From: Eutrigla gurnardus
Taxonomy: Eukaryota > Chordata > Actinopteri > Perciformes > Triglidae
Direction of reading: 5' to 3'
DNA length: 64,000 nt
Assembly (NCBI GenBank): GCA_963514095.1
Contig: OY741269.1
Coordinates: 17,905,645-17,969,644, forward strand
Below, piece after piece: positions 23,495-37,653 of this stretch. Position 1 is the stretch's first letter, and every line of letters starts with the position of its first letter. Position numbers and translations under genes: made by a program. The notes beneath the pieces are model-generated. The model was given only the letters and a program-made list of their open reading frames with translations. It ran no database searches and was not told where the DNA came from.

Positions 23495-25944
23495 GCGCCG
23501 GAGTCACACAGCACATTAACACTTCAATTAACCGAACGCCTCACGTCCCTGTTTTCCCAGGAGCTGAGACCCCCAAACGCCATCACATGCTCCTCGTGAC
23601 ATTTCAGGTTCTGCAGAGTAAGTGGGCAAACAAAGCGCCACTGTGTTACATTTTAATTTGTGTTCGCTGCCTTTCATGCAGCCGCGTACAAAGGAGCGGA
23701 GACGCTCGGTTCTTGTACCATATTCGTTATTCAAGGAACACAATAGCTAATGAATGCATGTGCAGAGGGGGGGCGGGGCCGGGCTCTCAGGTCGGCCTGG
23801 GGGTTTGTTAGCTACACTTCCCCGTGGAACAGCTCCACTGACTTCCACACTCGCTGTGAGACGGCAACAAAGTTGGAGAAAGAAATAGACGGCAACAGGA
23901 ACGCAGAGATGTTTTCCCTCTGAGGATTTCCTCTTTATATTTTTCGCCCTCTTTCTTTTCTCTCTTTGTCTCTGCTGCTTTTCCCTTCATCTTTTCTGTG
24001 GTCGCTCACTAATGAATTTTTAACCGTCCCACGATTCTCCCCTTTGTCTCGCCCTCGCTGTCTCTGTTTGTAAGGATCAGCCACAGTTCAGTCTGTCATT
24101 AGCGATTGTCATCGCTGCACCTGATTCACAGTTGCGTTTCCCCGTATGGTGACGTATCGGCCTCCTCAGTCATGTGGAAGTGAGACAGCCTGTCTGTCTC
24201 TCTTTGAAAGACAGGGTGCTAGTTCTGGAGACGGTAGGGCCAGACATCTGTTAGAGCAGATGAAACGGGGACAGGAGAGCCGTCTCTGGGCCAGAACCAC
24301 ACCGCGAGCTGCCTCCCTGGAGCATCTGGTGCCCGGCTCGTCCAGCGCTCGCTGGGCCCAGAGGAGGCGGCAGACGCCCACATGCTGTTGCTTCATTCAC
24401 TCTCTGACGCACTCGCATGTCGCGCATTTTTTTTTTTACCTCCGCACACATTTTCACTCAGCTCACGACTCCCGGCACTTTTTTGTGATTACAGAATGGG
24501 GTTTTATGTGGTTTCATGGGTCATGAAATCTTCTCTACCCATAAACCAAGTTAAGTTCCAATTAAGGCAGAAACATAAAAATGATCAAAATGGGATTCTT
24601 TCTTTCATGCAGCATTAAAAAGCAACAGTGGAAAAGCTCCGAGGCTTCAGTTTTTAGCTCGGCGTGGTCGACCTGTGACTGACCTCTTATGGAAGTTGTC
24701 AGGTGAAGCGCGGGTTGCAACGATGGTCAATGGCAATCAAATGATTTCTGAGGGGAAAGAGAAGTCTCAATGTCAGCGTGTAGCCGTTTCAATGCTTGGC
24801 CTTGACCTTTTGAACACACACACACACACACACTTGTGCATGTGTAAAAGCTTAAACACACTCGGCCTCCCCCTTCTCCCGTCACACTAACCTCCCACCT
24901 CATTCTGGCGTGCGTTAACTAGTGAGGTGAAGGAGCAGATTGAATGCAGCCAGTAGGCCACTCTTTGGAGTGAGGTCAGACGCTACAGCAACCACTGAGA
25001 GAGAGAGAGAGAGAAGGAGAGGGAGAGAGAGACACTCGGTGGAAGTGGAGTTTATAATGTTAGCAACCATCATCCCACCCCCCTCCCCACACACACACAC
25101 ACACACACACACACATCCTTAGGGCTGCCCTTATACCAATGCACTATTTATAACACTTTATAGGCAAATCGGTTCTCCATTGCCCCTCAATCAACACCTC
25201 TAAAATGAAAATCCAAATCAAATCTCAGCAAACAGCAGTCAGTTGCATTAGTGATGATTAAATACTGCTGCAGATGCGTCGGAGAAGCAAGTGAAGTCAG
25301 GTGACGAACCCATGAACAACACAAAAGGATTAAAGTGATGGAGACAAAAAAACAGATGAATCCGAACTAGAAGACAAACACCCAGTTAATTCATACACTG
25401 TTGTTGACCCAGCGCTCCGCATGTCTGTCCAGTTGCAGTATTATTTATTTCCCCCACATTTTAAACGTTGTTTACTGGCGGTCGTGTAAGAGGATTTGAC
25501 CCACAGACGCGTAAATACACATTAGGAATAGAGATAAAAACGAGTCGACGTAGTTAGTGCTGCTTTAGATTGAGCTGCTAAGTGGAGCTTTAGCGCTAGT
25601 AAGGATGTATTTATTTACAGAAACTAAAATGCAGCTGTACCGTTTATTCTATGAAAGCCTTAAGTAGCTTATAGCTGCATTAGGCAATTTTCATCTATTA
25701 GTGGGTGGAAGACCCCGAAAACAAGCTTTGATATTGTATCAGCTTCTTATGGCTGAGCCTGTCGTTGTTGGCAAACATTTGCCTACTTACTCAGAAACAT
25801 GAACATCCCATTCAATGTGCGATGCAAGGCTGATATGAACAGGTGTTATTCTCCGTGCTGTGACCCAGCTGGGAACGAGTGGATGTCTTAACATTAGTTT
25901 CTCTCTTGTCACATGTTTCCTTCGGCTTGCTGCCGTTTCTCACC

Positions 25945-26075
25945 TGATTGGTTGAAATCGGTTGATACCAGCAAATTTACTTCAACAGGAAGAAAAGATG
26001 ATTGGATTTTGATATAAAAATACAAATAAATGGATTTCTTTTGTAATTTAACTTGCATATATTGTTGAATGGTGC
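25945..26075 (+). repeat. Dispersed repeat C, copy 2
   Basis: Second copy of the segment at 20745-20890: ATTGGTTGAAATCGGTTGAT, GATTGGATTTTGATATAAAA and GCATATATTGTTGAATGGTG in the same order. Flanks differ, so it is a dispersed repeat rather than a tandem duplication. Confidence 0.6.
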
Positions 26076-26113
26076 AAAATATGACCGGGTGTGTGATCTT
26101 GAAGAGTTAAAAC

Positions 26114-26163
<50 letters not shown>

Positions 26164-26291
26164 TCAGCCTCTCAGTCAGTGGTCTTCTTTAAGGACGAAT
26201 GGAGGATTCAATCACCTGTTCTCAGGTTATTTGTGCTCCTTGATCGAGTTCCACTGAGCATCTTACGAGACTGACACACTCTGCTGGGCTG

Positions 26292-26336
<45 letters not shown>

Positions 26337-27952
26337 TTTCCCCCTCCACTCTACATTGGAGCATTAAGATAGGCAGCATTCAATTAGCTGGACGTGCTCA
26401 CAGATAACGACTCAACTCCATCCTCAGCAGTGTGAGGGTTGATGAGCGTGATAAGTCATTTTTGGGAACGAGGGTGTTAACAGACCACCCATTCAACCAC
26501 GGGTCATGCTCACTGTGTGTGTGTGTGTGTGTGCACATAAAGCTTGGATTAATGGGATGGGCCAGATCTAAGAGCTGCAGGATTAAATGACTGTGAACTG
26601 ATTTGATGGTTTCAATCACCCCACGCCCCTAACAGCCACGCCTGGAGCTGGTGGGAATATGTGGCGGGGGTGATAGTGATAATGCGATGGGCATGAGTGG
26701 GCCGCCATATTTGGTGCGGTAGTAAATGTGCACGCTGCCATGCTGTTTCTCTGCTCTGCAGCTTTGCATTGCTTCAGTCTTGTGAAGCGGCTGTGCTGGA
26801 AGAGAGAGATACTGAGTTTATCTTCCTTTCCCCAGGACGACGGCGTGAATGTTAGCATGCGGACTAAGAATGGAAAGACTGCTCTCTCCTGTGAGGAGTT
26901 TTTTGGCTTTGAGCAGCTTTTTCACGTCGTAAAGCAGCAAAGTGCTAAAGCGTCCATTATGTCCTTCTGGGTAAAAAGCAAGAGGAGATGAAAAGTGATG
27001 TAAAGTCCAGTCGGAAGCATGCGGTTAGAATGGAGCCATCCGGAAAGTGAAAGGCAGTGAATGACAGAGGGAGAAATCAAGCGACGGTTGATTGTTCTGC
27101 TGTTATTAGTCCTACTACCTGCTGCTGTGTTGTGCTCACCTCACCCACAGCCCTCGCCTGCACCCTGTATGCGCCCTCATGCGTATGTGTGGAGGTCTAA
27201 TGGGTTTTAGAGCTGGCAGTCATTCCACTGTCTCAGCTTTCTCCCCCCCTTCCTCCCCCCATCTCTGGAGAGTCACAGCTTGCCTGGAGAAAACAGACTC
27301 TTACCTTGGCCTTTTGCTGTAAATCGCCCCTCAAATGAGTTCCTCCTGTGATCCCCTCACGCCGCCTCGGACCGGCGCTCTCTGGAGAGAACGACTTAAT
27401 GATCCCCGCTCTGACAAACTGGGGCCCGCGGAGCGAATGGAAATGTGTGCTGAAGGGAATATCTGAAGCCGTCGTGTCAATCAGGTGGCCTTCCCCCAGA
27501 GTGGACCTCTTCACCGGAGTGGATTGACCTCCGCAATTTATTACCCCGATGCTGCTGACATTCATCACATGTCAGTCCTCAGGGGCACGCACGCAGTAAT
27601 AATATCACAGCAGCCCTTATGCGGCCGGCCGTCTGCCTGCTGCCTGTACGCTTTATTAAACGACTGACTGACTTTCCTTCTATGGTTTTTCTCCCTCATT
27701 ACGTGATTGGTGCTCCGGCTTGATGTGTGGATGTGAGACTGGTAATATAATCGCCGCCCCCCCAGCATGCCCATTTCCATCAGTAGCCCCGTGGACCCTT
27801 GTTTGGGACTCGCACTTCATCATGTAAATGCGGTGGCGGTTTTATATGTTGGTCTCATGTTTGATGAAGCTCCCCAGGTCACTTTTCCATGAAAAAGCTG
27901 TGATTTTTGATGGAACATTTCTGTCCAATAATGCATATTGGTCAGGGCTCCA

Positions 27953-28140
27953 AAGGCAAGGCAGGCTTATTTGTATATAGCACCATTCATACACGAGGCG
28001 ATTCAAATTGCTCACAGAGGCAGATAAATACATTCATAGCAAAGACATTAAAATTTGATAAAAAACAGTAAAACTGCCATTTGAAAATAATAACACAAGC
28101 GGGTGAAATAGCTGAGGATTACAATGATTAAAAGCTTCAA
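27953..28140 (+). repeat. Teleost interspersed repeat (GGCAAGGCAGGCTTATTTGT type)
   Basis: The start AAGGCAAGGCAGGCTTATTT, then GTATATAGCACCATTCATAC and GGCGATTCAAATTGCTCACA, matches the wording of a very common fish repeat in which a cellular-looking box reads TTTATTTGTATAGCAC (recall). The A-rich remainder with AATTTGATAAAAAACAGTAA belongs to the same unit. The class (SINE or LINE tail) is uncertain. Confidence 0.55.
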
Positions 28141-28531
28141 ACTAGACACTGGCGTCAGTCACAGCGTGTCCGTACGTGCTCGTATATCTGCTTCCCACCT
28201 CCCCGTCTAATATGCATCACTATCACTATCACCGAATGGCTCCCAATCCACAAAATCACAGCGTATGGAGCAGAGCCGGGTAGTTGTCGGACGCTATGAT
28301 TGGCCATGTCTGCATTCGACAGGGCGGGACTTAGCGTGGAGTCGTTCGGGGTTCAAGGACACTTCGACGCGTGGACAACGGGGCCGTACACACACACATA
28401 CTGTATATTTCAGCCATTTTCATAATGGAGACTTGTGTTTGGAGCCCAAAAGCCATTACTTTAATAGATAGGTGGACCCAGCAATGTTACAGACTGCATG
28501 ACTCCAGAGTAAGGTGTGGCTGTAAGTGATG

Positions 28532-28568
<37 letters not shown>

Positions 28569-29253
28569 GGGGTGTCCTGTGGAGTGTGTTATGACGGGGC
28601 CAGGGGAGTTCTCAGAGGTATCGCTGTAAATTAAGACAACAGCAGAGATGGGAGGGGATGAAGGATCGGAGCAACACTTCCAGGTGTTACAGAGCATTTA
28701 ATCACTCACCTGCGAGACTAATGAGATGAGCCAGCAGACCACACACATGTGCACGCATACACACACACACACCTGTATATACGCTTCCACGTAGGCACGC
28801 ACTCATGGACCGGTGGGACTAATTACCCGAACTCCACCGCGGTGAACGCAGCGCGGCTGGTTAAAAGCTCCAAACACATACAAATATGCGACAGCTTGCC
28901 GCCGCCTCCGACTCATTACGCCGCTCGTCTCCTACTCCTCTCGTCATCCCGCTGCCGTCTGAAGGAGACACGGAGGGGATAAGGGGGACAAGTAAGAGGA
29001 GAGCGGTGGCTTGTAGGTCAGATAGGCAGAGGCAGGATGTGGCTGCAGGCGGCGCTACAGGTAACAAACGCATCAGTCACATGCACAGGCGCACCTGTTA
29101 CTGTACAGATGGCCGGCGCCGGGAGAGAGGCAGGCGGCGCAATGAAGAAAGATGAGCCATCAGATGGAGAGGGAAGCACGGAGGAGACAAAGGAGAAGGC
29201 AGGGATGATATTTTTCATGGGCTGGATTGTTAAAGGAGATGGAGGAAGTGGAG

Positions 29254-29284
<31 letters not shown>

Positions 29285-29434
29285 GGGTCAGGGGGGCTAC
29301 TACTTTTTGTGTAACGCCGTGGCAACAAGGGGAAGATGGAGGGACAAGGAAGAAAGGGAGGGATTTCCTCACCTGGACCCTCTGCCTGCAGCAGATACAG
29401 TCCTGTGTAATCTAGTGAGACTCTGCATGTCATT

Positions 29435-29465
<31 letters not shown>

Positions 29466-29647
29466 TCTGCATCTTTTTTATCCCCTTTTTCTTTTTTATC
29501 TCTTTTTTTTGTTCAACCGCACATAAGAAATAATCCTCTTCATTACCTGAACCCTCATCAAAGACACTGTAATGTTCTCCAAAGCTCTCTCTGCTCTCGA
29601 GCAGCCATTATAATTTGTCCTCAATAATCATAGAATAGGGGGTTTTA

Positions 29648-29680
<33 letters not shown>

Positions 29681-30459
29681 ACCCTCCAGCTACATATCTT
29701 AATCTCCTATCTATTAGCATATTCGGAGTCCTCCTTTAGCTGGTGCAGGCATCTGATTATTTCACAGCCCCGCTGGCCTTCGTCTTGCTCCAGGAAGTGA
29801 AGAGGATGATGCATCTGGGGAATAAGATGAGACGAGAAAAGAAAGTGCTCCATCCTTTTCTGTCCCGCTCTGTTTGTCTCACTCTCTCTCTCAACAGATC
29901 TATTTGAGCTAGTCTGGAAATATCCAAAGATTAATTGAGCAAAAGTCTTGGCTTTGGATTGTGCCGTTATTTGTGTAGCTCCTGTTTTTGAGCAGGTAAA
30001 ATAAAAACGGTGGTCTTCAATATGGTGCAGAAAAACGGACCTTTAAATAGCCGAGCTTTGGACTCAAACCTCTTTAGATATTCTTCAACTGAAGGGCTCT
30101 AAGAATGCTTGAGTTTCTACACATTTTCCATATTATCATGCATTTTTAATAACTTGTGTTGATGTTTTTTTCCCCCTCAGATTTCCAGTTATTTTTATTT
30201 CAACAAGCCAAAGGGATTACAGTTCTCCTCAGAAGCACCACGCCGACATTGATTTTTTTTTCAGTGAATACATTTTGTGTCTTGTTCAGCGACTCGATTT
30301 AACACAACCTTTCATGAGACTTTCACCAACTCTGCCGCGTTTAACCACACGATGTCATTGAGACATAATAAAAAGGCCAATTTAGCAGCGGGGGTTGGTT
30401 GCCAGTGTGTTGCTTAAAACGGGGGATCAGATACCCCTAACCGGAGAACCCCCTCTTTA

Positions 30460-30560
30460 TTGTTACTCTAAAACTTCAACCTAATTACTTCTTAAGCATG
30501 TTAATGACCTGATTTCAGGCATCTAACCAAGAACCCATTCAAAAGATCACATTCACCTTG
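30460..30560 (-). repeat. Dispersed repeat B, inverted fragment
   Basis: Read on the - strand, TTGGTTAGATGCCTGAAATC followed by AGGTCATTAACATGCTTAAG matches the opening block of the copies at 4793 and 10350. Only this end is recognisable. Confidence 0.45.
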
Positions 30561-30984
30561 ATGTGCATGTGCAAAAATGCTGACTCATTCCTGTACCTTC
30601 AAAATGACTATTGTTTCCGAACTTATTGTTTGACACAATTCAGTCAGAGTTTCTGTGGGTCCGAAGCCAAAGTGCGTGGGCTACATATATAAATATATGT
30701 TCTTATATTGGCCATCTGTAGATAATTCTATGAGTATTTAATGAGTGCCACTTTGAGAATCACTGTTCTTACAACATGAACGGTTCTTCCTCGATGTGTC
30801 TTGTTTGAATTCCGTCCCGTCTGTCTCGCGGAGGAATTTATGATTCGCCCGTAAAACAATCTCTGAAGATAAACCCAATCAGGAGAAGTGCAGACTTGTG
30901 TCTCCTTCCTGAGGAGCTCGGAGGTCATGTCCAACACGCAGCTTCCACTGGCCTTCAATATTAATCCACACAGATGCAACCAGC

Positions 30985-31116
<132 letters not shown>

Positions 31117-31244
31117 AGGACTGATTGCCTATTCCAGTCACACGGTCTTTCACTCCTCAGCCTGTGACAGCACATTTCTTTCCCTCTTCATGCTGGTTGC
31201 TTCTTCTCTACCAGCTCCCTCCTCCTCGTCTTCCTCCTCTCTCT

Positions 31245-31325
31245 CTCAAATGCAAATTCAAGTTAGCTTTATTGGCAATCTCTATATGACATAACCTACA
31301 GTATAGTAATAACAGTGAAATTCTT
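31245..31325 (+). repeat. Fragment resembling a common fish repeat end
   Basis: AAATTCAAGTTAGCTTTATT followed by GGCAATCTCTATATGAC resembles the TTCAAGTTAGCTTTATTGGC motif met at the end of fish retroposon copies (recall). It is very short. Confidence 0.3.
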
Positions 31326-32678
31326 CTTGTTCGTTGTCTCTCTTTTAATCCCAGCTGTCTCTTTCACTTCCAGAGCTATCTTCCTCCCCATCTTCTTCTC
31401 CCTCCATCCCTGTCCTCCTCCATGTTTTCCTCCCCCCCTCTCCCCTCCCCCAGCCCTCTCTGTGCCGGTGTATATATTGGTATCATTAGCAGCTGCTGCG
31501 CTATGATGGATGGCACAGAGAGGCTGGGCCCTGTCGGGGTGGGACTCTGCTTTAGCACACCATCATTACCTGCAGCACGTGCACACATTGCATTTACAAT
31601 GAACGCCCGGAACAAATGACGTCATTTGGATGCCTGCCTGGTAACAGATCTCTCTCTCTCTCTCGTTTCCAAAGACCATCAAAGATGAGGCAAATGAGTC
31701 CACAGCAGTACATAGCATTACAAAAGCTAGTCAGCTGTGTGTTAGTTGCCAGATCTTGTGAAAGTGTGTTACCGAGACGGAGAAAAGCCAAATATGACAC
31801 AGATACAGGAAACTGGGCCGTCTCCTTTCTGAACTCTTTCTGTAGTTATTAATGAGTTTTTTCCCTTATTCTCAGTGTTGTTTCTCTCTATTCTACCACT
31901 CACCCTCTCACCTCTCTTTTTATGTGTCTTTTTGTGAAATGAAAGCCACAGCAAAGCCTCACTTTCCTTCTAATGTTATTAAATTAAAGAGAAATGCTTT
32001 CCTTATGTCCAAAAAATGAGCCTAAATCAATACGAGACCACTTCCTTATTTTCTGAATGAGGCTGTACATGCGTTAAAGCAGCGGCGCTGTGTTTGTTTG
32101 ACCAACCAAAGACTTTCATTCCTGCAAACCACCAAGAACGTTCCTGTACTTTCAGAACATTTATTTATTTATATATACATACAAAATGTCCCCAGATCTT
32201 AATTTAGAGCCCGGGTCCCTGCAGTCGAAACACAACAAGTTCCACAAAAGCTTCCTTTTTCCGTTGGAAAGGTGTCTTCTCTCTCTCAAACACACATCCA
32301 AACACACATGCTCAGTTTTAAGAGGTTTGTATTGACTGGAAGCCCCACAGGGAAGTGGATGCCAATAGCCCCTCTACACTGAGAGAGTTCAGACGGTCCA
32401 GCAGTCCAATAGACCATAGGGTGCTAAAAGGGTCTATTTCAAGAGCTGGCACAAAGCTTCACCTCCAGGAACTTTCACAGACTCTGTATGCAGCATGAGA
32501 TATTTGCACATTGCCAAATGTGTGTGTGTGTGTTTGGCTGCATATGTTTGCGCAAAGTTCAAAGAGTTTGGTTTTCACAAATGGAAATTATGCTAATTGT
32601 GTCCTGAGTCTGACAATCCCTTGGTGATTCACGCAGTCTATTGATGACATCAGAGGGTGCAGTTTTTGTCTGAGCTCG

Positions 32679-32782
<104 letters not shown>

Positions 32783-32885
32783 AAGACAACTGGACGTAAG
32801 GCAGTACAAGAAACTCATACAAAGTTTAGTGGGAAAAAGTGCTAAATATCTGGCTTACTGTGCTACACATTGGTGCTGTTGATAC

Positions 32886-32887
32886 TG

Positions 32888-32951
<64 letters not shown>
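32886..32951. repeat. (GT)n microsatellite, 66 bp
   Basis: GT repeat with a single TTTG interruption near its start. Confidence 0.95.
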
Positions 32952-32952
<1 letters not shown>

Positions 32953-34446
32953 CAATCATCTTGTCAGAGTCCATAAGAAACAACAAGGCCTTATTAAACA
33001 CAGACACTCAGTAAAGATTTATCTCGCCGGCTCCCTGTGTTTTAACTGGGAGGGCGTGCGACTGTGACGGCGGGCGTGGGCGATTAGACACACGGGCAGG
33101 AGGCAGGAAGTGTGACTGACTGATGGCCGCTAGTGGCAGGAGGCTGCAAGAGCTTCCCTCTGCGGTCTGATTGGGTTCAGAGGACTGACAGACAGACAGG
33201 GAAGTCATTGATGAAGCTCACCCGTTGACTTCTCCAGATGTGCCTCTTGGTACAGACCGCTCAGGCAGGGCACGCTGGCGGCTTGCAGGTGAAGGAGTTT
33301 GGGGACTCTTATTGTTGAAGGTTTAGCCTAAAGCATCCTCACCGCCTACCACCGTCCAGTCCTTCCTCCACCAGATCTTCCCTCTACGTCTATCATCGAA
33401 GAACTTGAAGTGAGGTGTGTACAGATGCAGTGCCAGGGGCCTCTCTTCCTCATTTCGACGTAAGGTGACACGAGGCCACATTGCTGTGGCTCTGAAAGCT
33501 GAGTTGTGGTTAGTTATCAGTGTAACCGATGCTGGATGTGGATCAGTCCCAGCACGGCTGATCACTGAATCCTCATGACGGACACGGTTCAAGTTTGCAT
33601 CACGTCCCCAGCAGAGTATCCCACAGAGAGCCAATCAAGCCAGGCGGCGAAACAGTCGACCAATCACAGCTCTGCGTGTGGGGTTAAGAAAGGTGATGTG
33701 AGCTTGTGAGTGAAGCTGCCAGTCCAAAGACAGTCCGTTCGCCCTCTGTGAGCTGTGATTGGCTCACGGCCCCCTGTGACACTGCACAGGACAAGTGGGT
33801 GTACATATCTGCTGTGGCTCCAGGATTATGTAATGCGTATCCCTGCACCGACTGTTTGTCCTTTATTTGTGTTCATTGTGTCTGAGACATAATTTGTGTC
33901 AAAAATGAACGATGCAGAAGCAACAGTACTCCTTTTCTTCATTTCCTCTTCATCCATCTATCTGTCGGCCTTCAGAGGTTTGAAAAAAAAAACCTGTGAT
34001 GTGTCAGTGTGTGTGTTTGTGTGTGTGTTTTTGTGCAACAGCATCGTGCGACACCATGATTAAGTGTTTTGAATAATTGATGATTGCATCCCTAATTAAG
34101 TCTCAGTCTCCTGCTCCGGCTCTATTTTTATGCACCAGAATCTTCCTCTCCTCTCTTCCACTCCACAGATGTAGCGGATCCATCAGTCACTCTCGGCTCT
34201 GCTGATGGGGGGCCAGCGGGGCCGTTGATGGGGCGGGGGGGGGGGGGGGTCTGAATCTTGTTGAGTGGACATTTTTAACGAGCCGTTTGCACAATGTACC
34301 GCAGCTCAGTGATGTTGCTTTTTACTGGAGCGAAGAGCGACACCTGGCTTCAGAGCCGCTGGGCCACGCTGGCTGCAAACGGACAAATTGAAAATAAAAT
34401 ATGTTGTGAAGCGGCGACTAGAAAAACCTCCAATCCTCCATTCATT

Positions 34447-35775
34447 ATTCAATTCAATTGTATTTATGTAGCCCCTCAGAGGGCTTTACAGTCTGTACAA
34501 CATCGAACATCCTCCGTCCTGGGACCCTCCATCGAATAAGCTTCCTAAAAAAGCTGAAAGAAACCTCAGGGAGAGCAACAGCTCCCTCCACCAGGACGGA
34601 TAGAAGTGCAATAGACGTCATGTGTCCAGAATAAACAACTAAAATGACAACATAGTCAATATCACAGAAATGATACATGGAATAAGATTAATAGCAGAAG
34701 TAACAATAATGATAAATAGCAGCAGTGGATATAACACAATGATACTAATAATAATAAAGCAGAAATAATAGCATAGTGAATAATAGAAATATGACAATAT
34801 AATAGCAGCAGGGACACGACAGCAGGTTCAAGCTGCACCTGCAAGGTGAGACTTCTGGTTAGAAGTCAAGTTGGTAATGAGCATTAATGGGACACGAATG
34901 ATGGAGAGACAAGGAGAGAGGAGCCTGGCTAGAGCCCGACCGATAAAGGGTTTTGAAGGCCAATACCGATAAAAATGTTTGTTGATTTAAAAATCCGATA
35001 TATCGGCCGATATTTATTTATTTATTTTCAGAAACGCGTAACAAAACATTAACAGATTTCCCTAACATTAGTTTTTTGTAGTTATTTCTGTTTAATAAAA
35101 TGTTTAATAAACTTGTTTATTTTATTGTCACAATGGAACAGAGGAACATCAAAATATATTCAAGTTCTGATAAGTAAAACGTATAAAAATACAAACTTAA
35201 GATATAAAACTTAAAGTCCTTTGAACAAAAACACAATAACAACAACAACCAAACACAAAGTTACCAGTATTAAAATACTTGGTATGCTTCATAAATATAA
35301 CTTTGAACAAGACTGGAGACAAATTCTGTTAAGTTCTATGAGGGTGTTTCATATTCATTTATCGGCTATTATAAATGCAGATACCGATAGTTTGGAAAAT
35401 GCCTTATAACGGCCGATAATATCAGTCTCTAGTCCTGGCCTATAGCAGCCTAACAGGGCTGGTCAAAGACAAGCCTGAGCCAGCCCTTAGTATAAGTGTA
35501 TAAGAGAAGTCTTAAACCTCCTCTTAAATGGGGGGAAGGGCGTCCGTCACCTGGACTGAAATTGGTAGCTGGATCTACAGGAGGGGAGCCTGGTAGCTGA
35601 AGGCTCCCATTCTACTTTTGGAGACTCTAGGACCACCAGCAACGCTGCATTCTGGGAGCCCTGAGGTCTTGTTTGGTAATGGAGTACGTCAGGCTCTTTA
35701 ACTTATGACGGTGCTTTGTAGGTGAGGAGGCGGATTTTAAATTTCATTCTGGATAATACAGGCAGCCAGTGCATG
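34447..35775 (+). repeat. Teleost interspersed repeat F, interrupted by a hAT-type element
   Basis: The left half begins AATTCAATTGTATTTATGTA, then AGAGGGCTTTACAGTCTGTA, CAGGACGGATAGAAGTGCAA and ATAGACGTCATGTGT. The right half includes TATAGCAGCCTAACAGGGCT, CCATTCTACTTTTGGAGACT and CAGGCAGCCAGTGCATGTAC. Both halves belong to one long repeat familiar from percomorph genomes (recall). The 502-bp element at 34930-35431 separates them. No protein frame is preserved. The class is not assigned. Confidence 0.65.
34930..35431. mobile_element. Non-autonomous hAT-type element nested in repeat F
   Basis: The left end TAGAGCCCGACCGAT and the inverted right end TAGAGACTGAT share the terminal TAGAG and further bases. 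Direct flanks AGCCTGGC (34922-34929) and GTCCTGGC (35432-35439) match at 6 of 8 positions, compatible with an 8-bp hAT target duplication. CGGCCGATA-type internal palindromes near both ends (TATCGGCCGATATTT left, GGCCGATAATATCAG right) are typical of this element family in fish. No transposase frame is present. Confidence 0.7.
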
Positions 35776-37616
35776 TACACTTAATTCACCCACCACTGAT
35801 GCATCAAATTGAATAAGTAAAGACGCCATGAAGATAAATAAAAGCGCTATTTAGAGGTCTACTGCATGTTTGTGCTGTTCTCCACTTCAGGGGCCACCAC
35901 CACATGTTGCAGAATAACAATAGTGTTTACCGGTCTGGTTGTGTCGAGACCACCTGACTCTCGACGGGAGAAACGCCGCCGTAAAGAAAAGCGTGTATTC
36001 GCTAAATAATCAGTCACGCTGTCAATGCAAGTGCTGGAGTTCGGCAAATTTGCTTCCCATGTGTCAACAAGGGAGACGGGTGTGATGCAGACTGATGTAG
36101 TAGAATGGCAGAGTGGGTTGGAAGGAGGCAGCGAGGAGATCAGTCAGACAGAATCACAGTGTGGCTTTGTTAATACAGGCACATCCTCAGTCTGTCAGCA
36201 AAGCCTCCGCTTCCACTCTGCAGGAAGATAGACAGCCTTATACACATTGTTGAGCCAACCAATTTACATTTTAGCACATTAACAAGGCAGACACACACAC
36301 ACACACACGGGGGAGGTGCAGGGAGAACGAGATTCGTTTTCATCTATTTCCCCCTTAAAACATGAGAAAGAGGAATTCCCCAAAGAGAGCGCGGAGCTTT
36401 GATATCTGCAGCCCCGTGTCTGTAAATAGGTTAGGAGAAGACGATGTGAGGAGTGTGTTATTGTGTGCGTGCGCCCATGTTTTTGTGTTAATCTGCACGT
36501 GCGTGCGAATCTGTCATCTTGTGGCGTATCCTATTTCTGGCAGGAGATGCCGGGTTGGAAAGTGTGTGTTTACCTTTTTTCCTGATGAGGCCTCTGCTGA
36601 ATGCTCCTTCTCGTCAGTCAGCCAGGCAGGGAGCCATGTGGAGGACCTGGAGTAGCCCAGGGCCCCCCGTGTGTCCATGTTTTCGCCTCCTGCAGGGCTG
36701 CTGTTGCTCTGCTGGCTGGTGGCCTGGCTGGCTGCCTGCTGAACCAGCAGCACTGCTGTTGTTACGGGGGCCTCCGGGCCCCGCTGCAATAACGGCGCTC
36801 TGTCCACTAGACAGCTGCAGCAACGGTTTTACAGGCGCCGTTCGTACGTGGCGCAGATGTAACCGCTGTTGATGTGACTTTTTTTGTTTTTCTTGCTTCG
36901 GCCCCGAGAGGGAATCGTCTGAAATGTAGCGCTGCAAATGCGGTGTAGGTAATGGCTGTTCAGATCAGTGTCATGGAAGCCCTTTCTACCGGGGGCCGTG
37001 AATAGTCATGCTCCAGCTGCACTATGGCGCGCTGAGCTGTGATTGTTTCAGCAGTAGGCGATGACTGACCGGCGACGGCGTGCCAAACCTCCTCCGCCCT
37101 CGACCAAACCGCTTGTGTGTGGTCGTACAGGAGGCTGCAATAAGGACGGAAGTTTTCAAATGTGTGTCAAAATGCAAATTTGAAATGAACTATTTTGGAT
37201 CTAAGATGTCCTGGCCCACATATCATATACTACAGACATAAGAACACATCTTTGATTGGTACAGATCTCCATAAATAAATCACACCATAATCATTTAAAT
37301 ATTGGAGAATAGAAAATGATGATTGACAAAGTGGCAGGTTGCAACAGCTTTAGTATTACTGCAGGTAATACACCGACTGTGTATAAATACCTCATATGAC
37401 CCCCATTTAAAAAAAGTATCCCTTTAATATCTTCATCCGTAATTTTATTGCATTTAATCCTCTTATCTATCTACTGTATATCCTGTCCTTTGTCGTTCTA
37501 ACCTCGGATTACATCCGACACGTCATTTAGGTGCAAAGTAAAGAGGTATGCAGCTGTTATCTGGGTATGACACCTGAACTTTAACCCACAGCTCAGGTGT
37601 TTTCTTCTTCCTGTTG

Positions 37617-37653
<37 letters not shown>

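Noticed and set aside
36514..36937. Overlapping open frames of 97-117 codons on both strands near 36.6-36.9 kb
   Set aside because: GC-rich DNA open in several frames at once, no domain and no conserved splice signals.
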